64,000 nucleotides of DNA, taken from the NCBI GenBank assembly GCA_025331565.1, contig JAFREQ010000155.1:310001-374000 (forward strand), in the 5' to 3' direction. The notes under the pieces are model-generated. The model did no database searches and was not told where the DNA came from. It worked only from the letters and a program-made list of their open reading frames with translations. The translations under genes were made by a program, and so were the position numbers. The stretch is from Holacanthus passer (lineage: Eukaryota > Chordata > Actinopteri > Pomacanthidae). Of the stretch, positions 13,001-23,498 are shown in pieces (the first letter of the stretch is position 1; each line of letters opens with the position of its first letter).

Positions 13001-14100
13001 TTTATTTCATGGAGTCCAGGGTTTGTGACCAGCTTGCTGGCTCAGCATATTTTCACCTGTCTCATTATATAACATTGCTGCTTATTATGGTCAAATTTAA
13101 TAGGGACTGACCTTCGCCAGGCTGAGCTGCATTTATTCTCATCTTCACACCAACCAATAAAAATGGGATGACAGGACAGAGCAAGCAGTTAACATGGATG
13201 GTGGCTTCCCATCTTACAATCGCAGACCTCGCAAAGACAAAGATACCTGCAACAAGATTTGTCTTCAGCTTCACATGATTGGCCATGAAATTTAAGTGGA
13301 TGCAGAGAGGAAATGGCTCCACCCTCAAGTACCAGCGGCCAAAACGTGAGAAGAGATGCATGTTCTGTTTGTTTTTTTGCATTTCCACCACGACTCACGA
13401 ACAATCCTGTCCATTTTACTTAGTTTTAGAAAGTAACAAGAAAACATCTGTAATAGAGCAACATAAAGACTTGCTAGATTTTCTCCTTGTTCAAGCTCCA
13501 GGAGGCCAACTGATTTTAAACCAGCCAGAAAAAAAAAAAAAATCAAACAAAACATAAAATCCAGAAATATCTCCTAACATGTAGAACTTTAAGAACATGA
13601 TTAAGAAAATAGGTTTTCAGGGGCTTCATACACCAAACCAAAGCTTATGTACGATATATTATGCAAATCCAGTGTGATAAAGATTTCAGCCCATCCATCC
13701 TCGTGTCATACCACTCTGTCAACCACTGTACTGTGAAGGTGGTTATCACCAATAATGTGCCTACGTGTGTTGACAATTTACGAGATGTTCCGTCAATGGA
13801 ATTGAAAAGGCCGACTGATCTGAAGTAATAACTAGCCTTCTGCGGGACGGCTGCAGATTGATGGTGCCGATATCAGTGTGTCATGAAGTGGAAAAGCAAA
13901 TTATGACTCTCGGTATATTGGGTGAAATTGTGGAATCTGCACCTGGATGTGAGTGCGGCGTGATAATGACAGGACCACGGTCTGAAATGAGATAGAGTTG
14001 TTAGCATTCACGTTAACAATTTCATCTTCATATGTTAACGGCCTCACACTCATATGCTTCTGTTATCTGTGACATGTATCTAAGTACAACCTCATTTTCA
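10021..14100. other. Non-coding sequence between LINE remnants
   Basis: No gene found. Noted: a TA/CA-rich patch at 12220-12273, octamers ATGCAAAT at 12173-12180 and 13661-13668, and A-rich runs near 13530-13542. The minus-strand open frame at 10050-10259 continues the side of the LINE remnant but matches nothing I know. Confidence 0.4.
12220..12273. repeat. Imperfect TA/CA microsatellite
   Basis: Alternating TATA and CACA dinucleotides, ending in about nine CA units at 12257-12273. Confidence 0.75.
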
Positions 14101-14110
14101 GTCATGTTGC

Positions 14111-14165
14111 AATAACCAGGTCTCTCTTGAAAATGAGACCCCATCAAAATAAAGGTTGATAATAA
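14111..14165 (+). mobile_element. LINE 3'-tail fragment (L2-like)
   Basis: AATAACCAGGTCTCTCTTGA, then AAATGAGACC and AAAATAAAGGTTGATAATAA, have the wording of the terminal part of fish L2-type LINEs (GGTCTCTCTTGAAAAAGAGA... ending in AATAAAGGTT repeats). Only the 3' end remains. Confidence 0.6.
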
Positions 14166-14489
14166 GAATCAAGATGAAAACGTGTCCTGGGCTCATGATG
14201 GAAGAACATAGATATGATTGCGTCTGCACTTATGGGCAGTGATAGTTTAAAGAACAGCTCAGACAGTAAAATGGAATCTGCTGTTTATCTCAACTGCGGA
14301 GCTCTTGAATTATTTCCCTCACTGCCAGAGAACAATCTCAGACTTTGATCTACTCTGTTAAAGAGCAAAACAACAGGATATGTTGTTCAGTGTCTCACAA
14401 AAAAAAATCTATTTTTATGCACAACTTCTGTAATTTCCTTAGTTAATAATAGATGACGTTTTATGGTACGACATGAAAATATGACAAGA

Positions 14490-14541
14490 AGAATTACTGT
14501 ATTAATCCTCAAGGGGGGTTAATTTTTTTCACTCTGTACAC
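14490..14541 (-). mobile_element. LINE 3'-tail fragment, minus strand
   Basis: On the minus strand the sequence reads AACCCCCCTTGAGGATTAAT and then ACAGTAATTC. This resembles the AATTTCCCC..GGG..AATAAAG 3' end typical of another fish LINE group. The CA microsatellite begins immediately beside it. Confidence 0.5.

Positions 14542-14544
<3 letters not shown>

Positions 14545-14597
<53 letters not shown>
14545..14597. repeat. (AC)n microsatellite, about 26 units
   Basis: A perfect run of alternating A and C, 53 bases long. It is likely length-polymorphic. The minus-strand frames over it give runs of Cys-Val and are not genes. Confidence 0.98.
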
Positions 14598-14599
<2 letters not shown>

Positions 14600-14698
14600 C
14601 CCAAAATACAGACATGCAACTGAAGGAAGAGATGTTGGAGAGAAGAAGCTGCCGCGTAACAGCGCCCCCTCCAGCTACCAGTCCACGCTGCACACTGT

Positions 14699-14743
14699 GG
14701 TCCCTGCTGGTCCCTGCTGGTCCCTGCTGGTCCCTGTTGGTCC
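14699..14743. repeat. 10-bp tandem repeat, four copies
   Basis: The unit GGTCCCTGCT is repeated four times, the last with one change (TCCCTGTTGG), followed by a partial unit. It lies between the CA microsatellite and a dispersed repeat. Confidence 0.95.
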
Positions 14744-14763
14744 ACCATCTTGGTCCAGACTGA

Positions 14764-15060
14764 CATATCTCAACGATGGACTGATTCAGCACCTGTCCAT
14801 GGTGGGTGATGATGAATCCCACTGATGTTGATGATCCCCTGAGTTTTCATGCAGCGCCACCAGCAGCTTGTCATTTAGTCTGTGAAATATCTCAAGATTA
14901 ACTCAATGAATTGTCACCAAATTTTGTGCAGACATTCATGGTTCTTCACGATGGATCCTCGTGACTTTGGTGACCCTCTGACTTTTCCTCGAGAACCATG
15001 AGGTTCACATTTGTGTCTTTTGGTGAGATGTGATGACATCATTTGGATGGACTGGCATGA
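14764..15060 (+). repeat. Teleost dispersed repeat, tandem partial copies
   Basis: Phrases such as TTTTGTGCAGACATTCATGG, GACTTTGGTGACCCTCTGAC and AGCGCCACCAGCAG are those of a very common fish repeat. The motif order (ATATCTCAA, GATGAATCC, GATCCCCTGA, AGCGCCACCAGCAG) recurs about every 120-130 bp. Two copies and the start of a third are visible: 14764-14890, 14884-15010 and about 15025-15060. Confidence 0.65.
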
Positions 15061-15069
15061 TACAGACTT

Positions 15070-15167
15070 TTACTTCAGTAACATTTTTAAAGGCAGGACT
15101 TTTATTTTACACTGTAGTATTAATGCTTTTACTTAAGTAGAGGATCTGAGTATTTCCTCCACCACAG
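15070..15167 (+). repeat. Teleost dispersed repeat fragment (TTTACTTAAGTA type)
   Basis: ACACTGTAGTATTAATGCTT, TTACTTAAGTAGAGGATCTG and AGTATTTCCTCCACCAC match the wording of a short repeat widespread in fish (acttttacttaagtaaagga then tctgagtacttcttccacca). Boundaries are approximate. Confidence 0.6.
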
Positions 15168-17700
15168 CCCGTCTGTCTCTTGTCCATAATTATATTGCTT
15201 TGCATTAGCATCAGCTTCTAAAGCAGTGTCCATTCAGTACTACATTTAGATCCAGATGGATTATTCATCTGTTTATGCATTTTGATAAATTAAATAAATT
15301 TCATTCTCATCTTATTTACACCCCAACTGCACAACTAAGAATTACATAAAGCAAAACTATCTTCAGGTCAAAATGTGACGTGTGAAGGATTATATACAGT
15401 GAACAGTATGTGTGCAGTACAGGCACCATCCAGATGACATGACTTTCAGTGGTGAAGACTTCAGTCGCACTGTGCGCTCAGCTCCCAGCAGGCATCTCTA
15501 CAAAAAAACAGCCAAAATCAAAATGATGCCCTTGAACTTCATCATCATTTATTGAACTCCTGAATCGCTAATGGAACTAAAGTGAATCAGCTGCGTGTGC
15601 AACAAACAACCACCAGCGGGTATTTGCACTGAACAGATAATGACAAATAATAACCCGTAAACTGAATTATTTTTGACTCAGCTCTGCAGCGATTCCCTCA
15701 TTGGAAACAGACGTCAAATAGCTTTTCCCACCTGAGAGAACGGGGTGGTCGCCTCTCGCATAACGGGGGCCATGATCAAAATAGGATCACACAGCTCATT
15801 TCCATATGTTATGGTAGAGAACCCTTGGGCTTCGAATCACTCCCTTTGCAGCTGGTCTCCCACAGACACAGCTTCAGATACTCGTTCATGACGATTCGGT
15901 CCTGACACAGATTATAATTCATACAACTGTGGAAAAGTATCCAGCAAAGACGCAGGATTTCTTCGTCAGACGTTAATGTAACTCTGATACGATTATATAT
16001 ATGTTGCACTTTGCTGTGACATATTTCACAGTCCAGATGGGATTGAATTTCCTCTATCAATGTATATATAACCTAAACAGCAAGCACACAAGCAAAAATG
16101 TAATTAGAGCTCGTTCTTGTTTACAAGATGTGTGCATATCAATTACACGCAGTAGGTGTTCAGAGGCGCTGCTCATAACAATGCAGCCATTGTACACACT
16201 CATGAAGACTCTGGCAAAATGGCTAATCACACAAAATCGAAACACAACAATAAAAACACATTATTTTCCTCACAGTCACAACTAATGAGGATATTCCCAA
16301 AACTTCATTTGTCTGAGATGCTCAATTTGCAGGTTTTGAATTTTCAAGAATCTTGCAATTGTAACATATAATTTGAAAGTCAGTGCTAAAATTGAGCACT
16401 CTGAGCTTTCTTCCCGACGGAAATCATTATGATCTTCAGTCATGATGCATTAGAAAACAAATCATGATAATTATTAGGCGCCGGTTATTTATTTTGTTAA
16501 GGATAAATCATTCTGGTCAGTGATTCATTCTCACAGGCAAAAAGCAGAGCAAAGAAAACTTCCTTTCAGACAAACGCACATCCACGAACACCTGAAGCAG
16601 AGTCTAAAACGTGCTGCTCCAGGATTAATTGGCATCCGATGTGCAGCCGAGGAGTCAGAGGTGTGTTAGCAGGCGGGAAGGCAGGCAGCAGATGTGGACT
16701 GGGATTCGCCCAGCAGCTGCTCTAATCCCTAAATCTATGGGACGACCTTTTCCTCCTCTGCACTCATTTCAAAGTCAAACCCTCAAAACTTCTGCAGCAT
16801 TTCACCTCATCCTTCAGTGATTCTGTAGCCATGAGGTTTTTTTTACTTGTCTTTAACTTATAACTTGGAATTCATGCAGAAATAATTTAGGGTTGAGGTT
16901 TTATCGATGATGTGTCTCAGAAATGAATCACATTTATTTACCAAGTCTTGTCCAACAGCAGATAAATGGAAATGCTTTCGGTCCGTCATTCAGTGCAAGA
17001 AGTACAGCAAACATTTATTTACTGTGCATGAAATTATTCTGATCATTGCTTTAAAGCTGAAATGTTCGGCACAACTTTCACCTCATTGCTGTGTGTAAAC
17101 AAAATGAAAATCCAACCAGAGAATGCTTTAAATTATTATTAAGATAGCGAGCTCACACAGGAATATCAAATAAAAACACGGCTTAAAAATATACTTCAAC
17201 AGTAAGAAGTTTAGGATTTCAGCTTTAAAGCTACACTAGATAACTTTGAATGATTATAAAGTGATACAAGTTATTGCTTTTGACAATATAACGGCCAAAT
17301 CTTTTTACAGTTTGAATCAGTTTCCTGATGGAGCTGAAGCTCAGAGGAGCTGAGCCTGCATCTCTCTGTTTAGTAGTTTGAGTATGTAATGATTTGATCT
17401 TTGCCTCTCTCCTAGGTTATCCTGTCATGTAATTGAATTTCATACAACCAGTGTGTTCAAGGCCACGTTTCCAGCTTGAATACGTCACCTACCTGCCATC
17501 TGCTTCCACTCACACGAGTCACTTCAGAGAACACACGCTGCTGTTCTGGGAGACAGTGATGCACGTAAGCCGAAATTTCAAATTGGGCCAACAGGGGTGT
17601 TTTTGAATTTCTAAGTCACTGTCTGGGTTAGGATCAGATTTAGCACATTATACAACAAACACAGTGCTATTTTAGATATATTTAATTATTTCCTGTGCTC
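15168..17700. other. Non-coding sequence, no gene
   Basis: No exon was recognised. The segment 17221-17600 begins with TTTAAAGCTACACTAGATAA, similar to the start of a fish dispersed repeat, but the match is too weak to call. The rest appears single-copy. Confidence 0.4.
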
Positions 17701-17704
17701 TTGT

Positions 17705-17748
17705 GCTTGTGTGTGTGTGTGTGCTTGTGTGTGTGTGTGTGTGTGTGG
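17705..17748. repeat. (TG)n microsatellite, interrupted
   Basis: Two TG runs separated by a CT interruption, about 44 bases in all. Confidence 0.95.
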
Positions 17749-17894
17749 AGTTCCTGCTGCATCTGTGCAGCTTCTGTCATCTGTCCTGGCTGAAAACCTG
17801 AGCACAACTTGACTTTATGGACCTGCCAGCTTATTTTCTACCATGTAGGTGAGAACAGACAAAGTTTTAGTGTTGAGGATAAACACGAATCCAA

Positions 17895-17943
17895 TGAAAT
17901 AAATTTCCCCACTGAGGGACGAATAAAGGTTCATCTTATCTTC
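17895..17943 (+). mobile_element. LINE 3'-tail fragment
   Basis: AAATTTCCCCACTGAGGGAC and then GAATAAAGGTTCATCTTATC form a typical fish LINE 3' end: the AATTTCCCC..GGGA..AATAAAGG..TCTTATC pattern. It is followed by a few TTATC-like bases. The LINE body is absent. Confidence 0.65.
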
Positions 17944-19380
17944 AACACTCATTAAAACCACAGTTAGCACATATATGTACTTGGACATTGGATTTTCTTT
18001 TTAATTATCTGTTTTTTACCTGAGAATCTTTTAGAATCTTTTCCACAAACTGAAAATAATGTAATGATTATAACTTAAGAAGGCAAAAAAAACAATCTAG
18101 GACCTAATGTGCAAATTAAAATTTTAATCTTTAAGATTTCAGTCCTGGTTGATGGTTGATTTGGCGACACCTGTGGTTGCTGGTGGTAACAGCAGGTGCA
18201 GTTTACAACCTTGTCCATCATTCTGGGAGCAACCGTGATCTGATGCAATATTTCAAACTGTCATAAAATGCTGAAAATGGACGTCTTGTTTTGATGAACG
18301 ATGGCGGTCATCTCTGACAAACACATTGCATTTCCTGTGACTACTTCATAATTAAAGTCTACTCATGTTTCACCGCTATTGTGTTACATCATTTGGAGAT
18401 AGAAAGATACTTAAGAGACATTCATTTAAATAAAAATCTTTGAAATTACAACTTAAAGGCCAGAAATTTGATGCCAAAAACCAAAACGCTGCCTCGCATA
18501 ATCTGACAATTCCAGTATTGTGGATTAAAATGTCGACTCATTACGTCTAAACCAAAACAAAACAAATTCATGTTCCTTCCTGAAGCATCTGCAAAGCTGT
18601 TATTTCACAAAGTTCAGAGAAGCAGAAAAAGCATCTTTAATAACATTAGGGTGCTATCGGAGGGGGGGGAGAGAGCAGCTTCCAAAATGAGATTATCCCC
18701 ACCGAACATTATTATGCATAAGTCCATTATCTGGTTATTGCAACACAGAAAGCAGCGCCACACATTAACATTCACGATATACAGTAGGAGTGAGGAGCGC
18801 CGGCACAAATGTCTGAGGACCGGCGTAACAAAAGGTTATCAAACCAAAATAATCTGTAGCATGTTGACTCAGAGGGTTTGGAGAAAGAGGATTCCTGTTT
18901 GAAAGCCACCCACCTGTTTCATTAAAGCCCCAAAGTGAGTTTTACATCTCGGCATTTCAAACTTTCCTGGAGGTTCATTTTTACCACTCATGAGTTTCTG
19001 TGCATCATTGTGTTGGTTGTTGAATCTGAATTGCTTTACTGCAGAATAAATCTGGATGCATTGTTGAAGCTAAACTAAAGCTATAGAAGAGGCGGCTCCA
19101 TTGATGTGGAGTGTGTTGTCTATTCCGAAAGAAAAGCTTCCTTACCTCGACACTGCTTCTGATATAGAGCTGGAGTTGATTCATGTGTGAAACCTACAGC
19201 AGCTCCTCCGGTGAGTTTTTCTGTGAACCTGCAGATAATGAGAAGTTGAATGAAAAAGCCTGAAAAGCATGAACAACACAAACAGACTGAAGCTGACTTG
19301 ACCTTTCACCCCTTCTGATTTGCACAATTCTGAATCCTGCAGTGTTTTTGCAGCCGATGTACCAACTGTACAGACGCAAG
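17944..19380. other. Non-coding sequence, nothing recognised
   Basis: AT-rich. One G-run at 18661-18669. No exon or repeat family identified. Confidence 0.4.
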
Positions 19381-19382
19381 TT

Positions 19383-19570
19383 TAAAGGATTGGTTCACTT
19401 TTTGTTTTCAAATCTGTCTTTGAAAAGTCCTCACATGCCCATATGGACAGTGAAACAGTTTTTGCTTGCTGTCATCATTCCTCCTGGTCATACTGGCCAT
19501 CAACAGATCCCTTAACATGAATCCAATGGAAGAGATGTCCACAGTCGTCCTTCTATGCAAACATATATTC
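19383..19570 (+). repeat. Teleost dispersed repeat (AAAGGATTGGTTCACTTTTT type)
   Basis: AAAGGATTGGTTCACTTTTT, AAAAGTCCTCACATGCCCAT, GAAACAGTTTTTGCTTGCTG and TCATCATTCCTCCTGGTCAT follow in the same order as in a repeat I know from many fish sequences. It ends near ACAGTCGTCCTTCTATGCAA and ACATAT. It is non-coding and diverged. Confidence 0.65.
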
Positions 19571-20514
19571 CTTTAACAATCAAAGTGAAAATAGACATTA
19601 GGCAACTTGTATGTACAATTATAAAGTTTCCTATTGACCATCGCTCATGTCACGTACAGCCCAGAGCACATTTCAGTTTTCAGCCTGACCTCAAAACTTG
19701 AACATGAACTCTCTCTTCCCCCCTATTTTCTCTTGTACCTGTCAATTAATGAAATGGAGTCCTACAGTTTTGTAAGCATTGCAATTTTTCAATTTGAACA
19801 TTTTCAATTTGACCACCTGCGTCTCTCCATTTCACTCTGGATGCAATCGTGCCCAGTTTAGCTTCACGTCAGGTTCAGTCTGAAAACACCTTGAAAGCTA
19901 CACTTTCACATTGAACGTTCAACAGTCTTCTTTGAATGCTGAATGCATGTGAGGTCGTTCAGTCTCCTTTCCTTCCTGTGAGTGTCCTAAGATGACCGTT
20001 TTCAACCCCTTAATTCTTCAGGCATTTTCAGGAGTGTGACAATTTACCTTTTGAGAGCGCTGTTGTTCTTCTGACTTCCTACATTTGCATTTGAGCACAG
20101 TCAGTCTATTCTATAGGTTATTTTACTTCACAGTCTCTTCAGTGATAGGAATACACTCCGACGCGTTCAAGTTCCACCGAACAGATTGGCCCTTAATTAA
20201 ATGCAATGGCTTCACACGGCACCTGCTGATTTCACACTAAAATCTGCACGCAGGAAAACATCATAAGCTCCGCAATCAATAAGGCTCTAATGGAGGCTCC
20301 CATTCACTGTAGGGAAAAGGAATAACAAGCAGGCAAACCACTGTAAGTCAGCAGTTGTGCCAAATGGAGCATAAACACACAGTGAAAGCACAACAAAAGT
20401 GCAGCTCCTCGACGACTTGAGCTTCGACACAAATCTTTTAATTCACACATCATTTACTTAACGTCTTAGTTTGTGTCTCTCCACCTGAGCCGGAGGTGAG
20501 AGGAATAAAGCCGG
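19571..20514. other. Non-coding sequence, nothing recognised
   Basis: Contains an octamer ATTTGCAT at 20083-20090. No exon or repeat recognised. Confidence 0.4.
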
Positions 20515-20670
20515 GGCCTCCCGCTGAGACGCTCTATAGGTTCACAGTTAACCCTGGATGTGACAGCGCGGAGGCGAACCCGAGTCTCAGATGACCTAAC
20601 CTGTCAGCGTGGGTCAGGGATGTCCGCACGCTGACAACCGGACGTCTGCGCTGACGGATGGTTGGCTGAT
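20515..20670. other. CpG-richer block with a short hairpin
   Basis: About a dozen CpGs fall in 155 bp, clearly above the neighbourhood. A 10-bp inverted repeat (TGTCAGCGTG at 20602-20611 against CACGCTGACA at 20627-20636) has a 15-nt loop. No exon boundaries were found. It may be a regulatory element or an old repeat. Confidence 0.35.
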
Positions 20671-20754
20671 AGATTCTGTCAACAGGCTGATTTAAAGGAG
20701 AGCGAGATGCCCTGTAACCAGAATAATAGAGGTCTGAGATCCCTGAAACAGTCA

Positions 20755-20825
20755 GAGTGTGTCTGTCAGCAGCCAGGTATCTCACTGAAGTGTCCTTGAG
20801 GAAGACGCTGAAAGCTGATCTGCTC
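20755..20825 (+). repeat. Fragment of a common fish repeat (GTGTCCTTGAGGAAGACGCT)
   Basis: CACTGAAGTGTCCTTGAGGA and AGACGCTGAAAGCTGATCTG match the wording of a very frequent fish dispersed repeat (gtgtccttgagcaagacact then gaacccc). Only about 70 bp is recognisable. Confidence 0.5.
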
Positions 20826-20829
20826 ATGT

Positions 20830-22100
20830 CTCCCTTCATTAAAAATATATTCAACCATCCAGTGAGCTCACTCAGATATAATCTCAGACATCACACATGC
20901 TGTTGATAAAACTCAACTAGCAATAATGATGGAGCAGATGATAACAATGTGACATTTATATTTCAAATGTCCAGATTGGTCCAGTAAAGTTAATTTTTAG
21001 AATCTGGATCATTTTAAACATAGAGGGACCAGTAATGTCGTGAAGGATTTTGTGCTTTTCATTGTTATTTTTAAGTTGTGTTTGTATACAGGCTGAATGA
21101 ATATGAAGTAAAATATGAATTTGACTTAAATATTCAAATGCACAATTTGATTTCAGCTCACAGGACAACTGTTCCTGAGGTGTGATGTGACTTGCTGTAG
21201 CAGTTCACCTTCAGATATCTGTAGTGATCACAGATTGAAAGACTCACTTCATTCTTAAATATCAACATTTAGAAAAAAAAAAAACAATTGACGACAGCAG
21301 CACAATTTTGGTGTAAATTGATTGAAACTGGCTACTGAGGTGTTTACAATTAAAGGACAAAAAAAAAGGCAAACTGCTGCGTGACCACACCAATTTTTAT
21401 TAAACCTAACAAGTCAAAAAATTGCTTTGTCAGCAGTTTCCTGTTAAATACTGAGCAGCCTCATTATATTTTGTATCCAGAAACAAACCAAAATTTTGAC
21501 ACTTGAAAGACGAACTGGCTCCAGGAAGCACAGGACGGTTTGTGGTAATCTGATTTGATTTAAAATGAAATTTTATTTTGGAAAAAAGCACCATGTGAAC
21601 ACAATTTAAGGTAAAATTAGTTAATGAATTAATGGTGTTACAGCTGGATTTTGACACATTACAACCCAGTTGATATTGTTCTTTAATCAAGCCTTGTCTA
21701 AACTACAAATCAGGCTCCAAAAGACACGCGTGAACATTTTGAGGACAAGATAAAGACACACAACCCAGCAGCACTTTAAGGTTCACGCAGCTGAAACTAC
21801 TTGTTAAACCTCAGAGAAAGATCCATCTGGTGCGACCTCGTCCCTGAGACTCAAAGTACTACAACATCAAGCTACTTCAAAGAACCAGTCTCAAGTCTAT
21901 TGTTGGTGTTTGGAGGGTCGTCTACATGATTTATGCTCTGAGTTGCATGAAGGAATATACCAGCATGCCTTTTGATCATTCATTAATGGCTCGGACAGAT
22001 ATTGTCTTGCTATAATTCACTGCCAGACAGGTGATAAATTGAAGGAAAAACATAACGAATGATTCTTCCATGCAGGGAACGAGGGGCCCGCTGCACGGGT
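20830..22100. other. Non-coding AT-rich sequence
   Basis: Homopolymer A-runs near 21271-21284 and 21360-21368. No gene or known repeat recognised. Confidence 0.4.
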
Positions 22101-22104
22101 CGAT

Positions 22105-22365
22105 GAATATGGAAATAATGGGAATCATATGCTTTGGCCTTCACAGTTCCCAAATTGAACACCTATGGGAGATGTTGGAGAGACGTGTTAAACAGCGTTT
22201 TCTATCGCCATCATCAAACCAAATGAGGGACTATCTTTAGAGAAAATGCTGCTCATCCCTCCAGCAGAGTGTCTTATGGAGAATCTTTGCAGAGGAACAA
22301 AGCTCATTTGCAGGTTTGCAGGTTTGTTCTTCCTTTAATTTGATCTATATACATGCAATGCAGAA
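22105..22365 (+). mobile_element. Tc1-like transposase C-terminal remnant
   Basis: From about 22150 the frame reads QIEHLWEMLERRVKQRFLS, then PSSNQMRDYL, a stop, and RKCCSSLQ. This follows the end of a Tc1-like transposase, where the conserved pattern is DLNPIEHLWE.LDRRVRQR followed by MREYL.EEWCS. The upstream block carrying the catalytic acidic residues is lost and there is an internal stop, so it is a dead fragment. The trailing CCTTTAATTTGATCTATATA resembles the 3' end of the same family. Confidence 0.8.
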
Positions 22366-22851
22366 ATCTCTAATCTAAAACCTTCCTGAAAGCGAGTGAC
22401 AGCAACGTCACCTCCCAGCGTCACCCTGTCCACCTAATTGTCACACCTCGGTGGACGCTCGCCCTGGTTACACTCATTCATTACACGCTGTAATTGAAAC
22501 TAAACAAATGCATTCCTCATGTTGAGATAATTATTGCAATGGTCACGAATAATTTGTCAGCTTGTCTGAATTTGACAGAGGTCACTGTCAGGCTATTTTA
22601 ATAAGAGTGAGACAAAGTGGGAAAAGCAGAACAGAGACATAAACAGACAGAATGGAGGATTGTTTGGAATGAACAGATCTGCACAGTCTGCTGTTGTGTT
22701 TCTTCTTTATGATACACAGATACCTCTCAGTCCCCACTGCTGTTCTCTGCTCTGGAGTGGGCGAGCAGTGTTGACAGGCTCCTTCTTCAACCCCATGGAG
22801 TCGAGCTGTCAGATGGGATGCGCTTGCGCAATTGCTGCTCCCTCACACATC
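22366..22851. other. Non-coding sequence upstream of the MNQTA unit
   Basis: No repeat or exon was recognised. It could contribute to promoter control of the exon at 23247, but no specific site can be argued. Confidence 0.35.
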
Positions 22852-22871
22852 CACACACACACACACACACA
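22852..22871. repeat. (CA)n microsatellite, 10 units
   Basis: Short perfect CA run about 390 bp upstream of the MNQTA start codon. An A14 run follows at 22934-22947. Confidence 0.95.
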
Positions 22872-22979
22872 GTTCCGTCAGTGTGAGCAGGTTATGTTCA
22901 AAACCATCCTGCAAGAAGACGCTTCGTGGCATTAAAAAAAAAAAAAACAGTGAGTGGGTTTGATTTGGTGGAAAAGTTC

Positions 22980-23157
22980 TCGTCGGATTTTTCACTTCGC
23001 GACCATCTGCAGCACTTTGCCTGCAGCAAACAGGAGATCTGGTGAAATCCTTTTGGACTAAAAATCCGGGACAAACATTAGACAGTTTGATGCATCTGTG
23101 AATAGCGAACGAGCTCTTTGCACGAAGATAACAGGGAGGAGGATCCGAGCGCACCAG
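22980..23157 (+). other. dpp6: Putative 5'UTR exon and promoter-proximal region of the MNQTA transcript
   Basis: The stretch ahead of the MNQTA exon ends in CAG followed by GTAAAG at 23158, a good splice donor. It contains scattered CpGs (around 22981-23000 and 23100-23155), unlike the AT-rich flanks. I saw no clear TATA box. The start given here is arbitrary because the transcription start cannot be read from sequence. If the donor is not used, this is simply contiguous 5'UTR. Confidence 0.4.
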
Positions 23158-23235
23158 GTAAAGCAAACGCTCATCAGCTGAGTCAAGTTTGAGCAGGAAA
23201 AAAAAATGCATGACTTCATTGCTGTTTTTTTGCAG
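23158..23235 (+). other. Candidate 78-bp intron in the 5'UTR
   Basis: The segment begins GTAAAG after CAG. It ends in a T-rich tract with a run of seven T's followed by GCAG, 11 bp ahead of the MNQTA start codon. A possible branch site (CATGACT) lies near 23209-23215. About 80 bp is a normal short-intron length in teleosts. Splicing here would not alter the protein. It is inferred from splice signals only. Confidence 0.45.
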
Positions 23236-23246
23236 AAGTTTTCACC

Positions 23247-23303
23247 ATGAACCAAACGGCAGGAGCCACCAACGCGTATCGCAGATGCTCCAAAGGTGGA
23301 AAG
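23247..23303 (+). CDS. dpp6: Alternative first coding exon of DPP6 (MNQTA-type N-terminus)
   Basis: Nineteen codons read MNQTAGATNAYRRCSKGGK. The ATG has A at -3 (ACCATGA), and the last codon AAG abuts the donor GTAAGA at 23304, so the exon ends in phase 0. MNQTA is the conserved start of the DPP6a and DPP10a variants. In these, the short cytoplasmic tail is known to speed Kv4 inactivation by acting as a pore blocker. The Gly after MNQTA, the Arg-Cys pair at residues 13-14 and the Lys/Gly-rich end ahead of the junction fit DPP6a better than DPP10a, as far as I remember them. The exon has no membrane segment; the family takes that from the next, shared exon, which is not in this window. It lies 52 bp upstream of a minisatellite. 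The main alternative is the equivalent exon of dpp10. A chance ORF is unlikely given start context, phase and donor together. Confidence 0.8.
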
Positions 23304-23355
23304 GTAAGAAAGCTTCATGGAGAGAAGTTGAGATTTGGAGTCGCTGCTTTTGTCT

Positions 23356-23498
23356 CTCGTGGATCAGATCCTGGAGCAGCTCGTGGATCAGATCCTGGAT
23401 CAGATCCTGGAGCAGCTCGTGGATCAGATCCTGGATCAGATCCTGGAGCAGCTCGTGGATCAGATCCTGGAGCAGCTCCTGGATCAGCATGGCAGCAG
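23356..23498. repeat. GC-rich minisatellite, 12-bp based (units of 24 and 36 bp)
   Basis: The unit begins CTCGTGGATCAGATCCTGGA. Successive blocks are 24, 36, 36 and 24 bp long (23356-23379, 23380-23415, 23416-23451, 23452-23475), followed by a decayed unit to 23498. The difference between 24- and 36-bp blocks is one extra GGATCAGATCCT. Because every block is a multiple of 3, no frame is interrupted and several frames stay open across it. It starts 52 bp after the donor of the MNQTA exon. Confidence 0.95.

Noticed and set aside
14509..14822. Minus-strand frames with long Cys-Val runs
   Set aside because: They are translations of the CA microsatellite and the 10-bp tandem repeat.
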